DNA of 64,000 nucleotides from Prostheceraeus crozeri (Eukaryota > Platyhelminthes > Polycladida > Euryleptidae), in the NCBI GenBank assembly GCA_907163375.1, contig CAJQUW010016163.1:310001-374000 (forward strand). Direction: 5' to 3'. Each line of letters begins with the position of its first letter. The stretch's first letter is position 1. This document shows, piece by piece, positions 1 through 11,657 of this stretch. Under the pieces are notes generated by a model, which saw only the letters and a list, made by a program, of their open reading frames with translations, did no database searches and was not told where the DNA came from. Both the position numbers and the translations under genes were made by a program.

Positions 1-121
1 GCTGTTCAGAAGTCCGATATCAAAGACCCTCCCACGCAGAGCAACGGGTTAATATCGATTTTTTGGCTCACGTGTTTATTTCGTCAGACAATACGTGCAG
101 TGACGTTCAAGGTCAAAAATC

Positions 122-898
122 ATGACAGATACATCAATGAATGAATCGGTTTCTTTCGAGTCGGCGCGCAAGATGTCAAATGGTCAACTGAACAAGCTCT
201 CAAAGAAGCAGTTGATGGATGCTCTGCGCGATGCCATCTCCTTGCAGACATCCACATCTACAGCAAATAATGTTGTTGCAGATGAACTCAATACACAGAA
301 TTTGAAGAGCATGATTTTTACTGCAGTTTTCGAGCTAAAAGAAATTCTTCTTCTTGAACAGGACAGAAAAATCAAAGAGCTTGAAACGAATTTGCAAAGC
401 CAAATTCAAGCTCTTAATTCAAGTATCTCTATGAGCATGAATGACATTTACTATGAGTTTGAACAGCGCTGTTTAGGACAAAACAATATCGTTTTACATG
501 GCGTGGAAGAAGAAACTAGCGGTTCAGTTGCAGAACGTTTAGAAAAGGATAAAGATGTCGTAGACAATATTCTGAGTCAGGTTGACGATGGTTACACTAT
601 TGAGTCAGTTAGGAGATTGGGTATGCAGCGGCAAGGGAAAAAAAGGCCAATCAGGGTGGTTTTGCAAAACCATTCTCAAAAGATAACAGTCTTAAGAAAC
701 TCGAAATCACTGCGTAACAGTGTTGATTATAAGGGAGTTTATATCAATAACGACTTGACCTTTAATCAACAGAGGGAAGCGAAGCAAGTGCGACTTGAGT
801 ACAAACGCAGAACAGAGAATGGAGAACAGAACTTGGTGATTTATCGTGGGAAAGTCATTTCAAGAGATGAGGTTAAAAATTTTCGACAAGGCTTTTAA
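122..898 (+). CDS. LINE ORF1 protein (RNA-binding, coiled coil)
   Basis: A 258-residue protein. Residues about 55-115 are heptad-like and probably form a coiled coil for trimerisation. The stretch NNIVLHGVEEE near 121-131, the RRLG..R.GKKRPIRVVL block near 162-180 and the later VYINNDLT segment match the RRM-plus-C-terminal-domain type of LINE ORF1 (transposase_22-like). Such proteins coat the element RNA and act as nucleic-acid chaperones in the ribonucleoprotein particle. The ATG at 122 follows a short leader, and the ORF runs unbroken to a TAA at 896. ORF2 begins in another frame essentially at this stop, suggesting stop-restart translation or another low-level mechanism. Confidence 0.85.
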   Translation: MTDTSMNESVSFESARKMSNGQLNKLSKKQLMDALRDAISLQTSTSTANNVVADELNTQNLKSMIFTAVFELKEILLLEQDRKIKELETNLQSQIQALNSSISMSMNDIYYEFEQRCLGQNNIVLHGVEEETSGSVAERLEKDKDVVDNILSQVDDGYTIESVRRLGMQRQGKKRPIRVVLQNHSQKITVLRNSKSLRNSVDYKGVYINNDLTFNQQREAKQVRLEYKRRTENGEQNLVIYRGKVISRDEVKNFRQGF

Positions 899-948
899 CA
901 GACAATGCTGCAGCTACTCCTTCAATTCTTTTAACAAATATCCAGTCC

Positions 949-3525
949 TTGCGACCGAAGGTAGATGAACTGAATGTTTTGGTTTCAACCATAAGACCTG
1001 ATCTAATTGCCATCACTGAATCTTGGCTTAATGATTATGTGACTGATGCTGAAATTGATATTCCTGGATATGTTATATATCGCTGCGACAGACAAGGTGG
1101 AAAAAGAGGAGGCGGCGTTTGTGTGTATATAAGAATAACTGTTGATTGCATTCATTTATGTAGGGAAGATCGAAATGAACATTTTGAATTTGTGTGGTCA
1201 TACTTGATTTTTATGAACATAATTCTTTTGACTGTTTATTTTCCTCCTGCTCTTAGTCGTAGTACAATTAATGAAATCACGAATTACATTGTTTACAAGT
1301 ATGATTCTTTATCATTGAATTACCCAAATGCTAAATTGATGATTATTGGCGATATGAATCAATTTCCTTTCACAGAATTTGAGAAGACGCTAAACTTAAA
1401 TCAAATTGTAAATCAACCGACTCGTCATGAAGCGATACTTGATAAAATTGTTATGGATGCACGTTTGTCTGAGAGTCTTGCGGAAAGTACAGATGTGACT
1501 AATCCTGTCCTCATTGGACCACCCATTGGAAACTCTGACCATCGAACTGTGTTTCTGAAATCCTGTACGAGTGACATTGAAGTGTCAAGTATTAAAAAAG
1601 TATTTGACTATCGTGATTCTCACATCAGTGCCTTAAAACGTGAATTGAATTCCTATCCATGGCATACCTTCTATCGTAGCAACTCCAGTGTTGATGAAAA
1701 ATGTAATTTATTGCATGAAATACTTGATTCCGCAATTTCTATATCATTGCCTTTTTCTTACGTACTAACGAAGACGTCAGACAAACCCTGGCTGACTCCC
1801 GTATTGAAATTGCTGATTGCAAAGAAACACCAAGCGTATTCAAGCAAAAATTATATTCTATACGATCACTACAAGAATAAAGTCAAGTCTGCAATTTATG
1901 AAGCAAAGTCTAAATGGATACAAGATAAGATGAGGACAACGAATGGTTTGTGGTGTATAGCGAAAAATTTAAAGAACTCCACCCAAAATTCATTATCCGG
2001 TTTGATTTCATCTTATTCCTCTCCGGTTTTGGCGGCTGAATCTATTTGTGAGAAATTATCAGAATATCAATCGAGTGCGGCTGATTGGAGCGAGATTCTG
2101 CCAAATTTGCGTTATAGTGGTCGTGATTGGTGTCCCAATGTTACTCAAGAGGTTGTTTTACAGCATCTTCAAAGGTTGAAGGTCGGCAAATCCCCGAGCA
2201 GTGACGGTCTTTCACCTCGATTATTGAAATTGCTGTCAGATGAGATTTCGGGACCACTGACCCATCTCTTTGCATTATCTTTTGAGTCTGCTACAGTTCC
2301 TTCGAAATGGAAACTCACCAACACGTAAGTTATCCCGAAGAGCATGCCTGCAAAGATCGACAATCTGCGAGGAATTTCACTGCTGCCGATTTTTTCTAAA
2401 ATCCTCGAAACTCTTGCTGTTCAGTCATTACAGAATGAACTTGTCGAAGGCTATGAACTGAATCAATTTGGCTTCAGACCCGGTGTATCAACGTTACATG
2501 CTCACATTCATATTCATGATTTTATTACTCGCACGTTGGACATTCCTGACAACCAAACATGTACTGTGATCTCCTTTGATATGGACAAGACGTTTGACAG
2601 ACTTCATCACTCTAGTCTTCTCTCCTCACTGATAAATGCCAACCTCCCTATCTGCTTCATCCTTTGGTGCACGAGCTTTTTGCAAGATAGACGGCTGCGT
2701 GTATATATTGACTATACTACCTCCAGTCATCTGTGTTCATTAACTTCTGGTGTTCCTCAGGGATCCGTCTTGTCACCGTATCTTTTTTCCATTCACATGT
2801 CTTCCTTACAAGCGAAATATCCGACTTCACAGATGACCAAATACGCCGACGACGTCATTGTTGTTATCCCGGTGGAGCAATTGTCTGACCCTGAGGAAGA
2901 CATTCAAGGTGAAATTCGGAGTGTTGAGAATTGGAGTATTGAACATGGTCTGCGAATAAATAGGCGAAAAACCAAAATAATGCTCATCAAAAATGGCAAC
3001 ATTTCGCTACGCCAACCAAAAGATGTAGAAGTGGTCAAAGAAATGAAAATTCTTGGAATTGTTTACAGCAGCGACCTGAAATGGACTCTTCACACTGACA
3101 TGATTGTGCGTGCAGCCAGTAGAAGGATTTTCATCTTGAAGAAACTGAAGAATGGCTTACCTGTGAGATGCTTGGTTACTCTTTATAATGGTCTCATCCT
3201 CAATATATTAGAGTACTGTTCCCCTGTTTTTATGGGAATGAGTGTCACCAATCAGGAAAAGATAGAGAGAGTACGGCGACGATGTCACAGAATCATTTGC
3301 GGTGATGACTGTCAGTGTTCTAGTTTCACTCCCTTATGGACGCGACGATATGAACGGAGTCTAAAAGTCTTACTCCAACTCGAACGTGAAGACAACATTT
3401 TGCACCATCTCTGCCCAAGACGTTTTCAACGCTCTGGACATTTCGAAATGCCATTGATACATACGAGCCGAAGACACAAATCCTTCATTCCTTTCATGTC
3501 AAGTTACAGTAATTCATTATCTTGA
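949..3525 (+). pseudogene. LINE ORF2: endonuclease plus reverse transcriptase, one premature stop
   Basis: One reading frame of about 859 codons interrupted by a single TAA at 2326-2328. The frame is open upstream of 949 to the end of ORF1 (the sequence LLTNIQSLRPKVDELN gives the endonuclease start), and no ATG is obvious there. The endonuclease shows ITESWLN, a GGGV strand, the IIGDMNQ block and SDHRTVF near its end. The RT shows RGISLLPIFSKILE, the GVPQGSVLSP motif and the catalytic YADD. The C-terminus has a short Cys/His-containing segment and no RNase H. The enzyme would nick target DNA and reverse-transcribe the element RNA in place. The stop makes this copy inactive in cis unless it is read through. 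Confidence 0.88.
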
Positions 3526-3640
3526 AATTTCTGATTTTTCCTTACTTCTTATTTTGATTGTTCAATGTCTTGCAATTATAATTTTCACTATTGTCAATAA
3601 ACGTATACTACTACTGCTACTAAATCAATCTCCGATTTTG

Positions 3641-6600
3641 TGAGGCCATGGCCATCAAAATTTTTAGGATCTCAATCAGTAGATTATCACATATTAGCCT
3701 CAAGTCTTACATTTTCGCATTATGTTGTTTCATTTGTTTGTTCCACCTAGGAAGGATTTCGACAAATTAGCTGCCAGCAGTGCATAGAGTTGATTAACTT
3801 ACTTCTCTTGTCACTCTTTTTCTAGATCTGATGAGTCACTGATGGTGACATCTCTTTGAAACTGGTGTGGGTGAAACTGCCGATGACTTCATTTTCTCCT
3901 GTAATTTGTATATTGTACGATATTAAGTGCGCGTCTATTAACATTTGACTTGCAAGCTGTTGCTTTTTCGCTAGTTACCATTCGAAACGGAAGTGATTTA
4001 CCTGAAAGCGGACATGGAAGCGACGAAAATTTGATCCCTTTTCAATATGATGAATCAAAAGATTCGAGTTGCACTGTATAACACAGCAAATATTGAAGTA
4101 CCCTGTTCAGTTTTGAGACACCAGATTTTATAATATAATATCCTATAATTAGTATTAATAATTTCACATCCTAATATCGTTCGTAAACATAAAAGCATAG
4201 TGAGATAATAGATAGTCTGAATTATATGCATGATAAAATCCAAAGTTACATAGACGCGCAATCATAATGAGGTAGCCTTAGTATTCATTACAATAGTTTT
4301 CTATTTGTGAACTAAGCATGCTGCTCTTAATCACATATGAATTAGTATTCCCTGTTATGATTGTTATCATTGGATTATTGTTGCACAATATCTACAAATA
4401 CATGCAATGATAAAGGGCTCACGAGAAATAGGTTTTCTTTTCCCTAAGATGCAACATGTTCAAACCCATGATAAAAAGAAGTAGCCCTCTCTCCCTCTCT
4501 TTCAATTTCATTTTCTTATTTAAGGAAGTCCTATCCCTGGAGTTGATTAGAAGGCATTCAGCCGCTTGTCTTTGAATTAAATGCCTATTTTAGTCTATTT
4601 TGCTCATGTTAATTCTAAAGATTGCCAATTATCTTTTTTTCTGGATCCGTTGTGATAAAGCAAATTATACATAATGTGTGGAAGTGAAAATGAACGTTTT
4701 CGTAAATCCTCTTCATCCCATTTGAGACAATGCTAACCTTGGCTCCGACTTTATCATTGTCATTTAATGAAAGATTAAACTGAACTCTCAACTGATTTAT
4801 TGAATGACCAAGAAAGTTTGCACGTATGTCATGAAGAAAGTATGCAGTACCCATAAAGTACATGTCATTGCAAATTGATCATTCATTTTTGCATCACATG
4901 ACAATCCCAAATTCAAATATTTGTCACTTGCTGGTATCTACTGGTGCATTGTTTTATTGAAAGTCAGTAAGCCATTAATGTAAGCGATCTACATGCGCGT
5001 CATAATTGGCACAAATTATGTTATGCTGTGGAAGTGCATTATCAGTATGTCTTAGAAATTTCGGCATTGAAAATATTTACGGTTGAATTGTTTTCCACTC
5101 CACTAAACCAGAATTGAAAATATGTTATGTTCTTGTTGCGGTAAAGCCAAAAGAAAGCATATATTTTTAACATTATGAAAAAGATAATGTCTATCAATTA
5201 ATCTATCTTGTGCATTCTTCAAGAGTTTGCCTTTGCAGATCAATGTTGATACATTAAAGGAGAACAACAACTATCATGTCTATACAGGCAAGTCCATGAT
5301 GCAAGACTTCAAACACCGTTGAATCCTTGAACGCCTAGACCAATAGCTTGACCTACAAATGTCATTTAAAAAGTTAGTCAGTTCAGAGTGTAGAAATCAA
5401 TCACTTATTTAAAATTATATTTCAATTAATATTTTAGTTATTTCATTTTTAATTGTCTACAGCATATGACACTTTTGAGTTGCAACATCTATTACAAGAT
5501 CCGTTTACTGTGAGCTGAAGCTGAAACTAACTAGCTAATAAGGATAGAGCAGATTGCTTTAAATGCTAAACGATGATCGACAGATTGATGAATGAATTGG
5601 TGCAATTAATGCTACGGCTTTACCAGCGTTATTTAGTACCGTTAAGCGTTCGCCAACATTTTCAAAAACAGTATACATACAGTGCGACGATTTGAGCTTC
5701 AAAACATTGATCGCTCTTTTGCGGTTTACCTTGATTTCATAAAGTTATGATACAGCCATTTAATGCCTGAGTTATTGGATTTAAGTTCACTTAATATAAC
5801 GCATACTAGATCAAATGAGAATTTTGGCATCGACCCAGACTTCAATGCAATCAAAGCCATGGTTAATGTGAAATTTGATTATGAAAATGTTTAAAGCTAG
5901 TCTAAAGGGTTTGGGTAATCTAGAAACTATAGATCCACAATGAAAAGTGATCAATTCAAGGACATGCATATAACCCTTTATTTGCCTTAATTCATATTAT
6001 GCTTTATCATCATATTATCATTTCATCTTTTTTTAAGACATCAGCAATGACCTTAGTTCACAACTCTTGATAATCACAACGACTCATTTATTTTCGATAT
6101 TACTTGTAGATACGGTTTGCTCAACGATGGCCTTTCTGTTTGTTTGCAGTTATTGTCACTTGATATTTCATGTATGTACATGTACATGTGTAGTGATTAT
6201 GAGATGCATTTTTTGCCGAATAATATTCCTAAAGCCATGCTTCGAAATAGCACTTAGGGGTCTTTCTCTACCATCCTATGCGAACAAATCGAACGATGTG
6301 ACTTAAAATAATGTTTTTGCATCAAGATTCATTTTGATTACGATGTTGAATAGTGTAGGAAGATTACTGACAGAAAAAAACTGCCTAGAATAGAAAGAGT
6401 TCAGCTATCTGTACTCAAGAAATTTTGTCCCTAGGATGCTTTTTTGCAATCAAATTATATTTACACAATTTTCATTTAATGACGACTTTGTTTGCGAGAT
6501 ATTAATAACATCGATTTTTACAAGCAGATGTGTAATTAAACAGCTTGCCTGCTAGATTTTTAACCTAAATTGCGACATCGACATAGCTGATTGAGTTAAA

Positions 6601-9600
6601 TTAAAAATTGGATTTTAGGAGATTGCTGCACTAGAAGAATGAAATTTTCCCTTGCAATGAGAAAGAACATTTTTATGCTGATTATAGAATCAGCAATCAG
6701 ATTCTCTTGGAAAAAGTGTTCAAAGCTTCTGGATAAATTTCATCAGCAAAATTCTAAAAGTCAAAAGCATGATTCAACTGATTTTCGTGTAAATTACCCG
6801 ACAAATCTATATGTTGTATTTTCCCGAGCATTACCCGCGCGGGTAATAAATTTTTTTGCAATCTAACTCCGGTTTCTTTTTGAAGGCGGTTGCACGAATA
6901 AATTTTCGAGTTTGTGACTTACCTCCAGATATTTCAGAAAAAATGTATTATAAAATTAAAAAAAAATTAGCATTGATATGAACATTAGATACTAATATTA
7001 TTTAATATAAATTGTCTATTTTTCAATTTTATTCAAGTGCAGACATTGCGTACAATTTTTGATGAGTCGGAATACGAAGGGGGAGAAATCGGATAGAAAA
7101 AAAGAGAAACAGTGACGAGGAACTTGAGACACAGGATTTACAAGAAGAACCGAAAACATATCATTTTGATGAAAAGTGCAACCTTTTTAAAGAAAGCAAC
7201 GAAAATAGATCTCTTAAACAAATAGTTTCATGCTATGATGCTTAAAAGAAACATCTACATTCATGTTGTGCTGGTTATCTGGATTTCAAGAATTTATGAC
7301 TAGACCAGCTGTTGAACAATATGAATTATTGACAACCAGTCGTTAGATAACGACTAACTTGTAGTAAGACTTGCATGTAGTCATACTCAATGGTAGTGGT
7401 TTTATTATAAATTCGTAAAAACATCTTAGTTGATAATTTTAGGTGCGGCTCTATTTGACGGAGGTTTATGTAATTTTTTTCAATTGATGTTCGGGTTCGA
7501 TTTGAGGGAGAGTTAAATTCGAGAAAATGCGGTAACTTGATGAACTTCCTTTGTAATATGATCAAGCTTCGAAATTGGCCAATTAGAAACATTACAGTTT
7601 TAAGCAAACAAAAACATGCTTTGTCCTATGGTTTTGTCCAAAGACACATTCTTTGATTTCGTCTATTGCAAATATAAGGCTTGGCTATCTATCTTGAAAG
7701 CATGCATATCTTTTTATAAAATTACATCAAATATCATCATAATTTTAAATATCATATTATAATGAATCATGACTTATGATAAACTTCATCGACACACTTG
7801 ATTGCTCAGCAAGAATTGTATATATCAACCAACTTTATTCACCAACTTTGATAATTGTTCCATGCCATGTGTTTCTATTCACATTCCAAATTCACACTCA
7901 AATGTTTCACAGCTTGTTATTTAGGGACTCTGAATAACAAGGGACTTTTTATTTAGAACTTTTGAACTACATCGTGAATATAGTGACCATAAATCATCTA
8001 TGTATTCCATTCTACTTTGAAACATTTCTATCTTGCAATGCTTGCAGTGCACCCAAATTCTTGCTTAAGTTTGATTCAGCTGTTGTTGCAGTAATAGTAG
8101 TTAAACATTGCATAACGGCAATATATGACAACAGCATCACATCTTTGTGTTCCAATTTATGCACACGTATATCATGCAACGTCAGAATGATGCCTGTGTT
8201 GAAAATTGAAAGGAAAGTTTCGGCTTCTGATAGCCAACCAATGCATAGTTGTTTCTTCGCAAATTGGCAATTTTTGGAATGATGGTAAATGTATGTGGGC
8301 TCAATTATGCAATGATATTTATTGGCAAATATCATGTAGTGACTGAACGCGTAATCATAGGCTTCTAATTCAGGTTTTCAATATGATTTTGTACATAGGA
8401 TGTTGTGATTAACGTATTCATTTTCTCCTTTTGTCAAACATATTAAACTTCAAGCCTTTGTACATTAAATTAGTCGACAATTGGAAATCAACAATAATGG
8501 AAATCATAAAAATGAGATGGACATTGAATATAGTAAGCAACATTTTTATTTCGACTACTGAGTTTCGTCCGATGCAAATATCACAAGACAGATAATGAAA
8601 ATAGATAGCTAAATTTTTCTGCATTTCAGTTAACAAAGAAAAGTCACATGGCATGTGTTTATACTAGAAAAAACAAGGAAGAATTGTTGGCATCAGCTTG
8701 AGCATTACAACAGCTGCATCTGTTGAATTGATTATTGAAAGTCAGAAATTTCGCGCGCAAAAGTTTCGTGTATGAAATTCGACCAACAAAAATTGATCAA
8801 CAGTGGCAAATCGACTGCTTACCTAAAAACGTCTCACAATAATGGAGTTCATTAATGATACCATAAAGCAATTTAACGACTTAGGTACAGGAGTGAGCTG
8901 AGCAATGCATCTCCGGCCATTTGTGGCATGCCATCCTTCTGCATTGAGCAGCCTCACAAGCTCATATTGTTGGAAGCCATTTAAAAAATTTAAGTGAAAA
9001 AAAGCCTAAAACAAGAAAAATTTCGAATGAACAATTAACTAATCGGGCCGAGCCCAGACTCTACATTAAACAAATTGAACTATCCCTATTTGTCTACCAT
9101 ATTGGCACCGTTTTAAGCACTACATGTTAAGAATTGAATTGTACACTTATCAAGCGTTCTTAAGTATTAAGTACTTTGCTTTATGCATTCCAAAATGCTT
9201 TTCTGAGCATTGCTCTCATTATTTCGGTATGCCGGCATTAAACATGCATGACAAGTGTATGTCGCCATCATCATTATTGTAAAGGCTTATTATAATGAAA
9301 ATAAAGGACACATTATTTTCCACATTATTATTCAACATTATTCAACATTATTATACACATTATTTGCAATTAAAAGCGTATCACTTCAACACAGTGATTC
9401 AGTGTTTGGTCTCGGTATCTCTTGGTTCGCCGGTCATGTCCCTAGAGTTTCAGTCTAAGTCAGGAGGAGTATCCAGACTAAGTCCCACTGCTTTAGCAAA
9501 GTCTGACAATGACAGCACGACCCAAGTCCAGGTGGATGAATGAGGCGCTAAAGCTTTACGCAAATATTACCTGTATTACGCAGTACTTTGCATTGCTTCT

Positions 9601-11518
9601 TTTAAATGAACGCATGAATGAGGATTCTACAAATGCTGAATAACATTGGAGCATGGTGTGTAAGAATTGCATACTTCACTAAAAAATGATCACTGCTGGC
9701 TCCACTTTACAGTGTAATCAATAGTTGTCCCATTGGAAGGCTGACTCTTGCGCATGGGCATCTGCAACCAAGTAGACCCAACCTCGGAAACTCCCATTTG
9801 TTCACTATCATTTTTCAGAGGTTACTTCAGAATAACATAACTATAGCTGTGTTCTATGCGTTGTATTAGCTTGTGAGCGGCATATTTAGAAAGACCTTAA
9901 TCTCCCCTTTCATATGAGACAATGGCCAAAAGCTCGAAATGTTCATATCCTAACATGGAATCGGTTGAAACACGAACAGCGAATTTTGTGACTTATCTAG
10001 TTTGATCACTCACTCATACGAGCGTACAAATTGATATTACTCTACTCATCTAGTCGCTGTAAGCTTGATTTGCCTCGGTGCTTTGTGCACTGATGATAAA
10101 AATAAAATAAAAGTAAATTAAAAGGGGTTGATTATTTGAGGATAAGAGTATAATTAATATTCAGAAAGGCTGTATGCAGAATTCTGTCTCAGACTTACCA
10201 CAACATGCTAAACGGTGACTATTTCTTTAATCAGTGTTTCAATGGGGGATTGTTTAACTCCTTAGGATATCAGCAAGGGTAAATTATTTTGTCGGAGATC
10301 ACGTCTATCACATCTTCAGTGACTTCGACACCTCCGTCAAACATATCACTATTAACCAGATTGCTGATCTAACTGAAGTATTCAAGACTTTCCTATCATT
10401 TGCTTCATTCCACTTTCTCCTCTCCTGAAAATCACTCCCCTGCCGCTAGTAACAACCTTAACATTCACTCTACACAGTTCCTTATTTTCCTGATGGTTAA
10501 AATGTAAGCGGTTCCTAAAATGATTATTCACTGAATCAATGCTATCATCACTAAACCCAAAATACTTTGCGAACTCCTATCGGTATGTCTCTAATGTCTC
10601 GTTCTTAAGCGTCCATTTTGCGTGCTACTAACGATGAAATGGTTCTCCGCATACAGAAATATGAATAGGCCAGAAAATTGAGGTCTAGTCCGACAACGAT
10701 TGCCTGTTTCAACTCGCTGCGGAGCCGGATCAATTATTAAGATCAATCCAAAAATCAAATTCTGAGTTGTCACAGCCAGTCACTTTCGGTTATAGGTGAG
10801 GTTAAAGGATTCCGATTGGAACCCAATAGTAAAATTCAAGAAATATCTATGGATTGTGAAACACTTGGCAATTTTCGCACATTTTCTTTTGCAGGAAAGA
10901 AACTATTTATCAGAATACCATGAAATTTGAAACATGATTGAGTTCAGAACATCAACTTCGATCTAAAAGTTGAAGTGAGTCACATGATTCAGTATTTGAT
11001 GTTTGAGAGCATCTACAAAATGAGTAAAATCGCCAAAATTAAGTCAAAACATGAAATTTTTGTATTCAGCGTTTCAAGATCTACAAATCCATACTATTAA
11101 GCCCTTTATGCGCGCATTTAGGAAGAAAGTGTCAGTAGCTCCCGTCCTCTATTGCTGAGATTTAGGTAGACAGCCCTTCATTTTAATATTCTGTAAAATT
11201 CCTATAGAAATCCATATAAATGAAACTGAATAATCAGCCGCGAACGAGGTCCTGTGACGAGAGAACTCGTAAATAACCGCAACATAAACCCAACGCGTCC
11301 GCTAAATATGAGCGGATCTATCCCACTACAGACCCAAAACCGGAACCGAAAATTTTGGGTCTGGGTCGACTTCTGGCAGAATAATTTTGAAGTCAATAAT
11401 TTTGAAGTCGGGTCGGGTCATCAATAGATTATCTAATCTCGAGTGTGATATTGAGAAGGCCCAGAGGCCGAGTTCTCCGCGTACCCGGTTCTACGATCGA
11501 ATTTGAAAGAAGAACGTT
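3641..11518. other. Gene-free AT-rich DNA
   Basis: No convincing gene. Short open frames here (under about 110 codons) lack recognisable motifs, and opposite-strand frames overlap at 7962-8335, as expected by chance. I see scattered A/T runs, a perfect 18-bp palindrome at 6830-6847 and a TTATTCAACA-like short direct repeat near 9320-9360. Degenerate old repeats may be present that cannot be named by eye. Confidence 0.6.
6830..6847. repeat. Perfect 18-bp palindrome
   Basis: The sequence reads ATTACCCGC then GCGGGTAAT, a 9+9 bp perfect dyad with a GC-rich core in AT-rich surroundings. It could be a dimeric protein site or chance. Confidence 0.7.
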
Positions 11519-11657
11519 TTCGGATACCATGCAAGTTTAATTCGGTGCGACGTTTCGCCTTGACGGCTTAATGATGTACGAATCATGCCGTCATTCGTGC
11601 ATGATTAAGCCGTCAAGGCGAAACGTCGCACCGAATTAAACTTGCATGGCATCCGAA
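11519..11657. repeat. Long palindrome with hammerhead-like signature in the arms
   Basis: Two arms of about 65 bp, nearly perfect inverted copies, meet around a loop of about 8 bp (11585-11592). The arms contain AGCC-GTCA-AGGC followed by GAAACGTC, the order of stem II, the GAAA box and a GTC cleavage triplet in hammerhead ribozymes. In the right arm the flanks TTCGTGC and GCACCGAA can form stem I. The block in place of the usual CUGAUGA core is AUGAUUA plus one extra A, so activity is doubtful. This could be a head-to-head pair of ribozyme-bearing retroelement ends or a small MITE. Confidence 0.6.

Larger units (their letters stand above)
1..3640 (+). mobile_element. Non-LTR retrotransposon (LINE), APE-endonuclease type, CR1/L2/Jockey-like
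   Basis: A two-ORF LINE: a coiled-coil/RNA-binding-type ORF1 is followed at once by an ORF2 with apurinic-like endonuclease and reverse transcriptase. No RNase H is visible after the RT, which fits the CR1/L2/Jockey group; the exact clade is not resolved by eye. The 5' UTR reaches the window edge, so the left end may lie outside. The 3' end has AATAAA near 3597 followed by a short run of ACT-like triplets, a simple-repeat tail of the kind CR1/L2 elements use instead of a long poly(A). With one premature stop in ORF2 and ORF1 open, the copy is fairly young. Confidence 0.9.

Noticed and set aside
1-60. HDV-like ribozyme at the 5' end of the LINE (CCCACGC loop and CGATAT/ATATCG pairing).
   Set aside because: No P4 and no J4/2-like GGCGAA; P1 does not pair. 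The element start may also lie outside the window.
3826-3880. Hammerhead-like CTGATGA...GAAAC after the LINE.
   Set aside because: Stem II pairs (GTCAC/GTGAC), but 8 extra bases separate it from GAAAC and no stem I or III is evident.
7962-8335. Two overlapping frames of about 106 codons on opposite strands.
   Set aside because: No motif, and mirror-image frames of this length are expected by chance.
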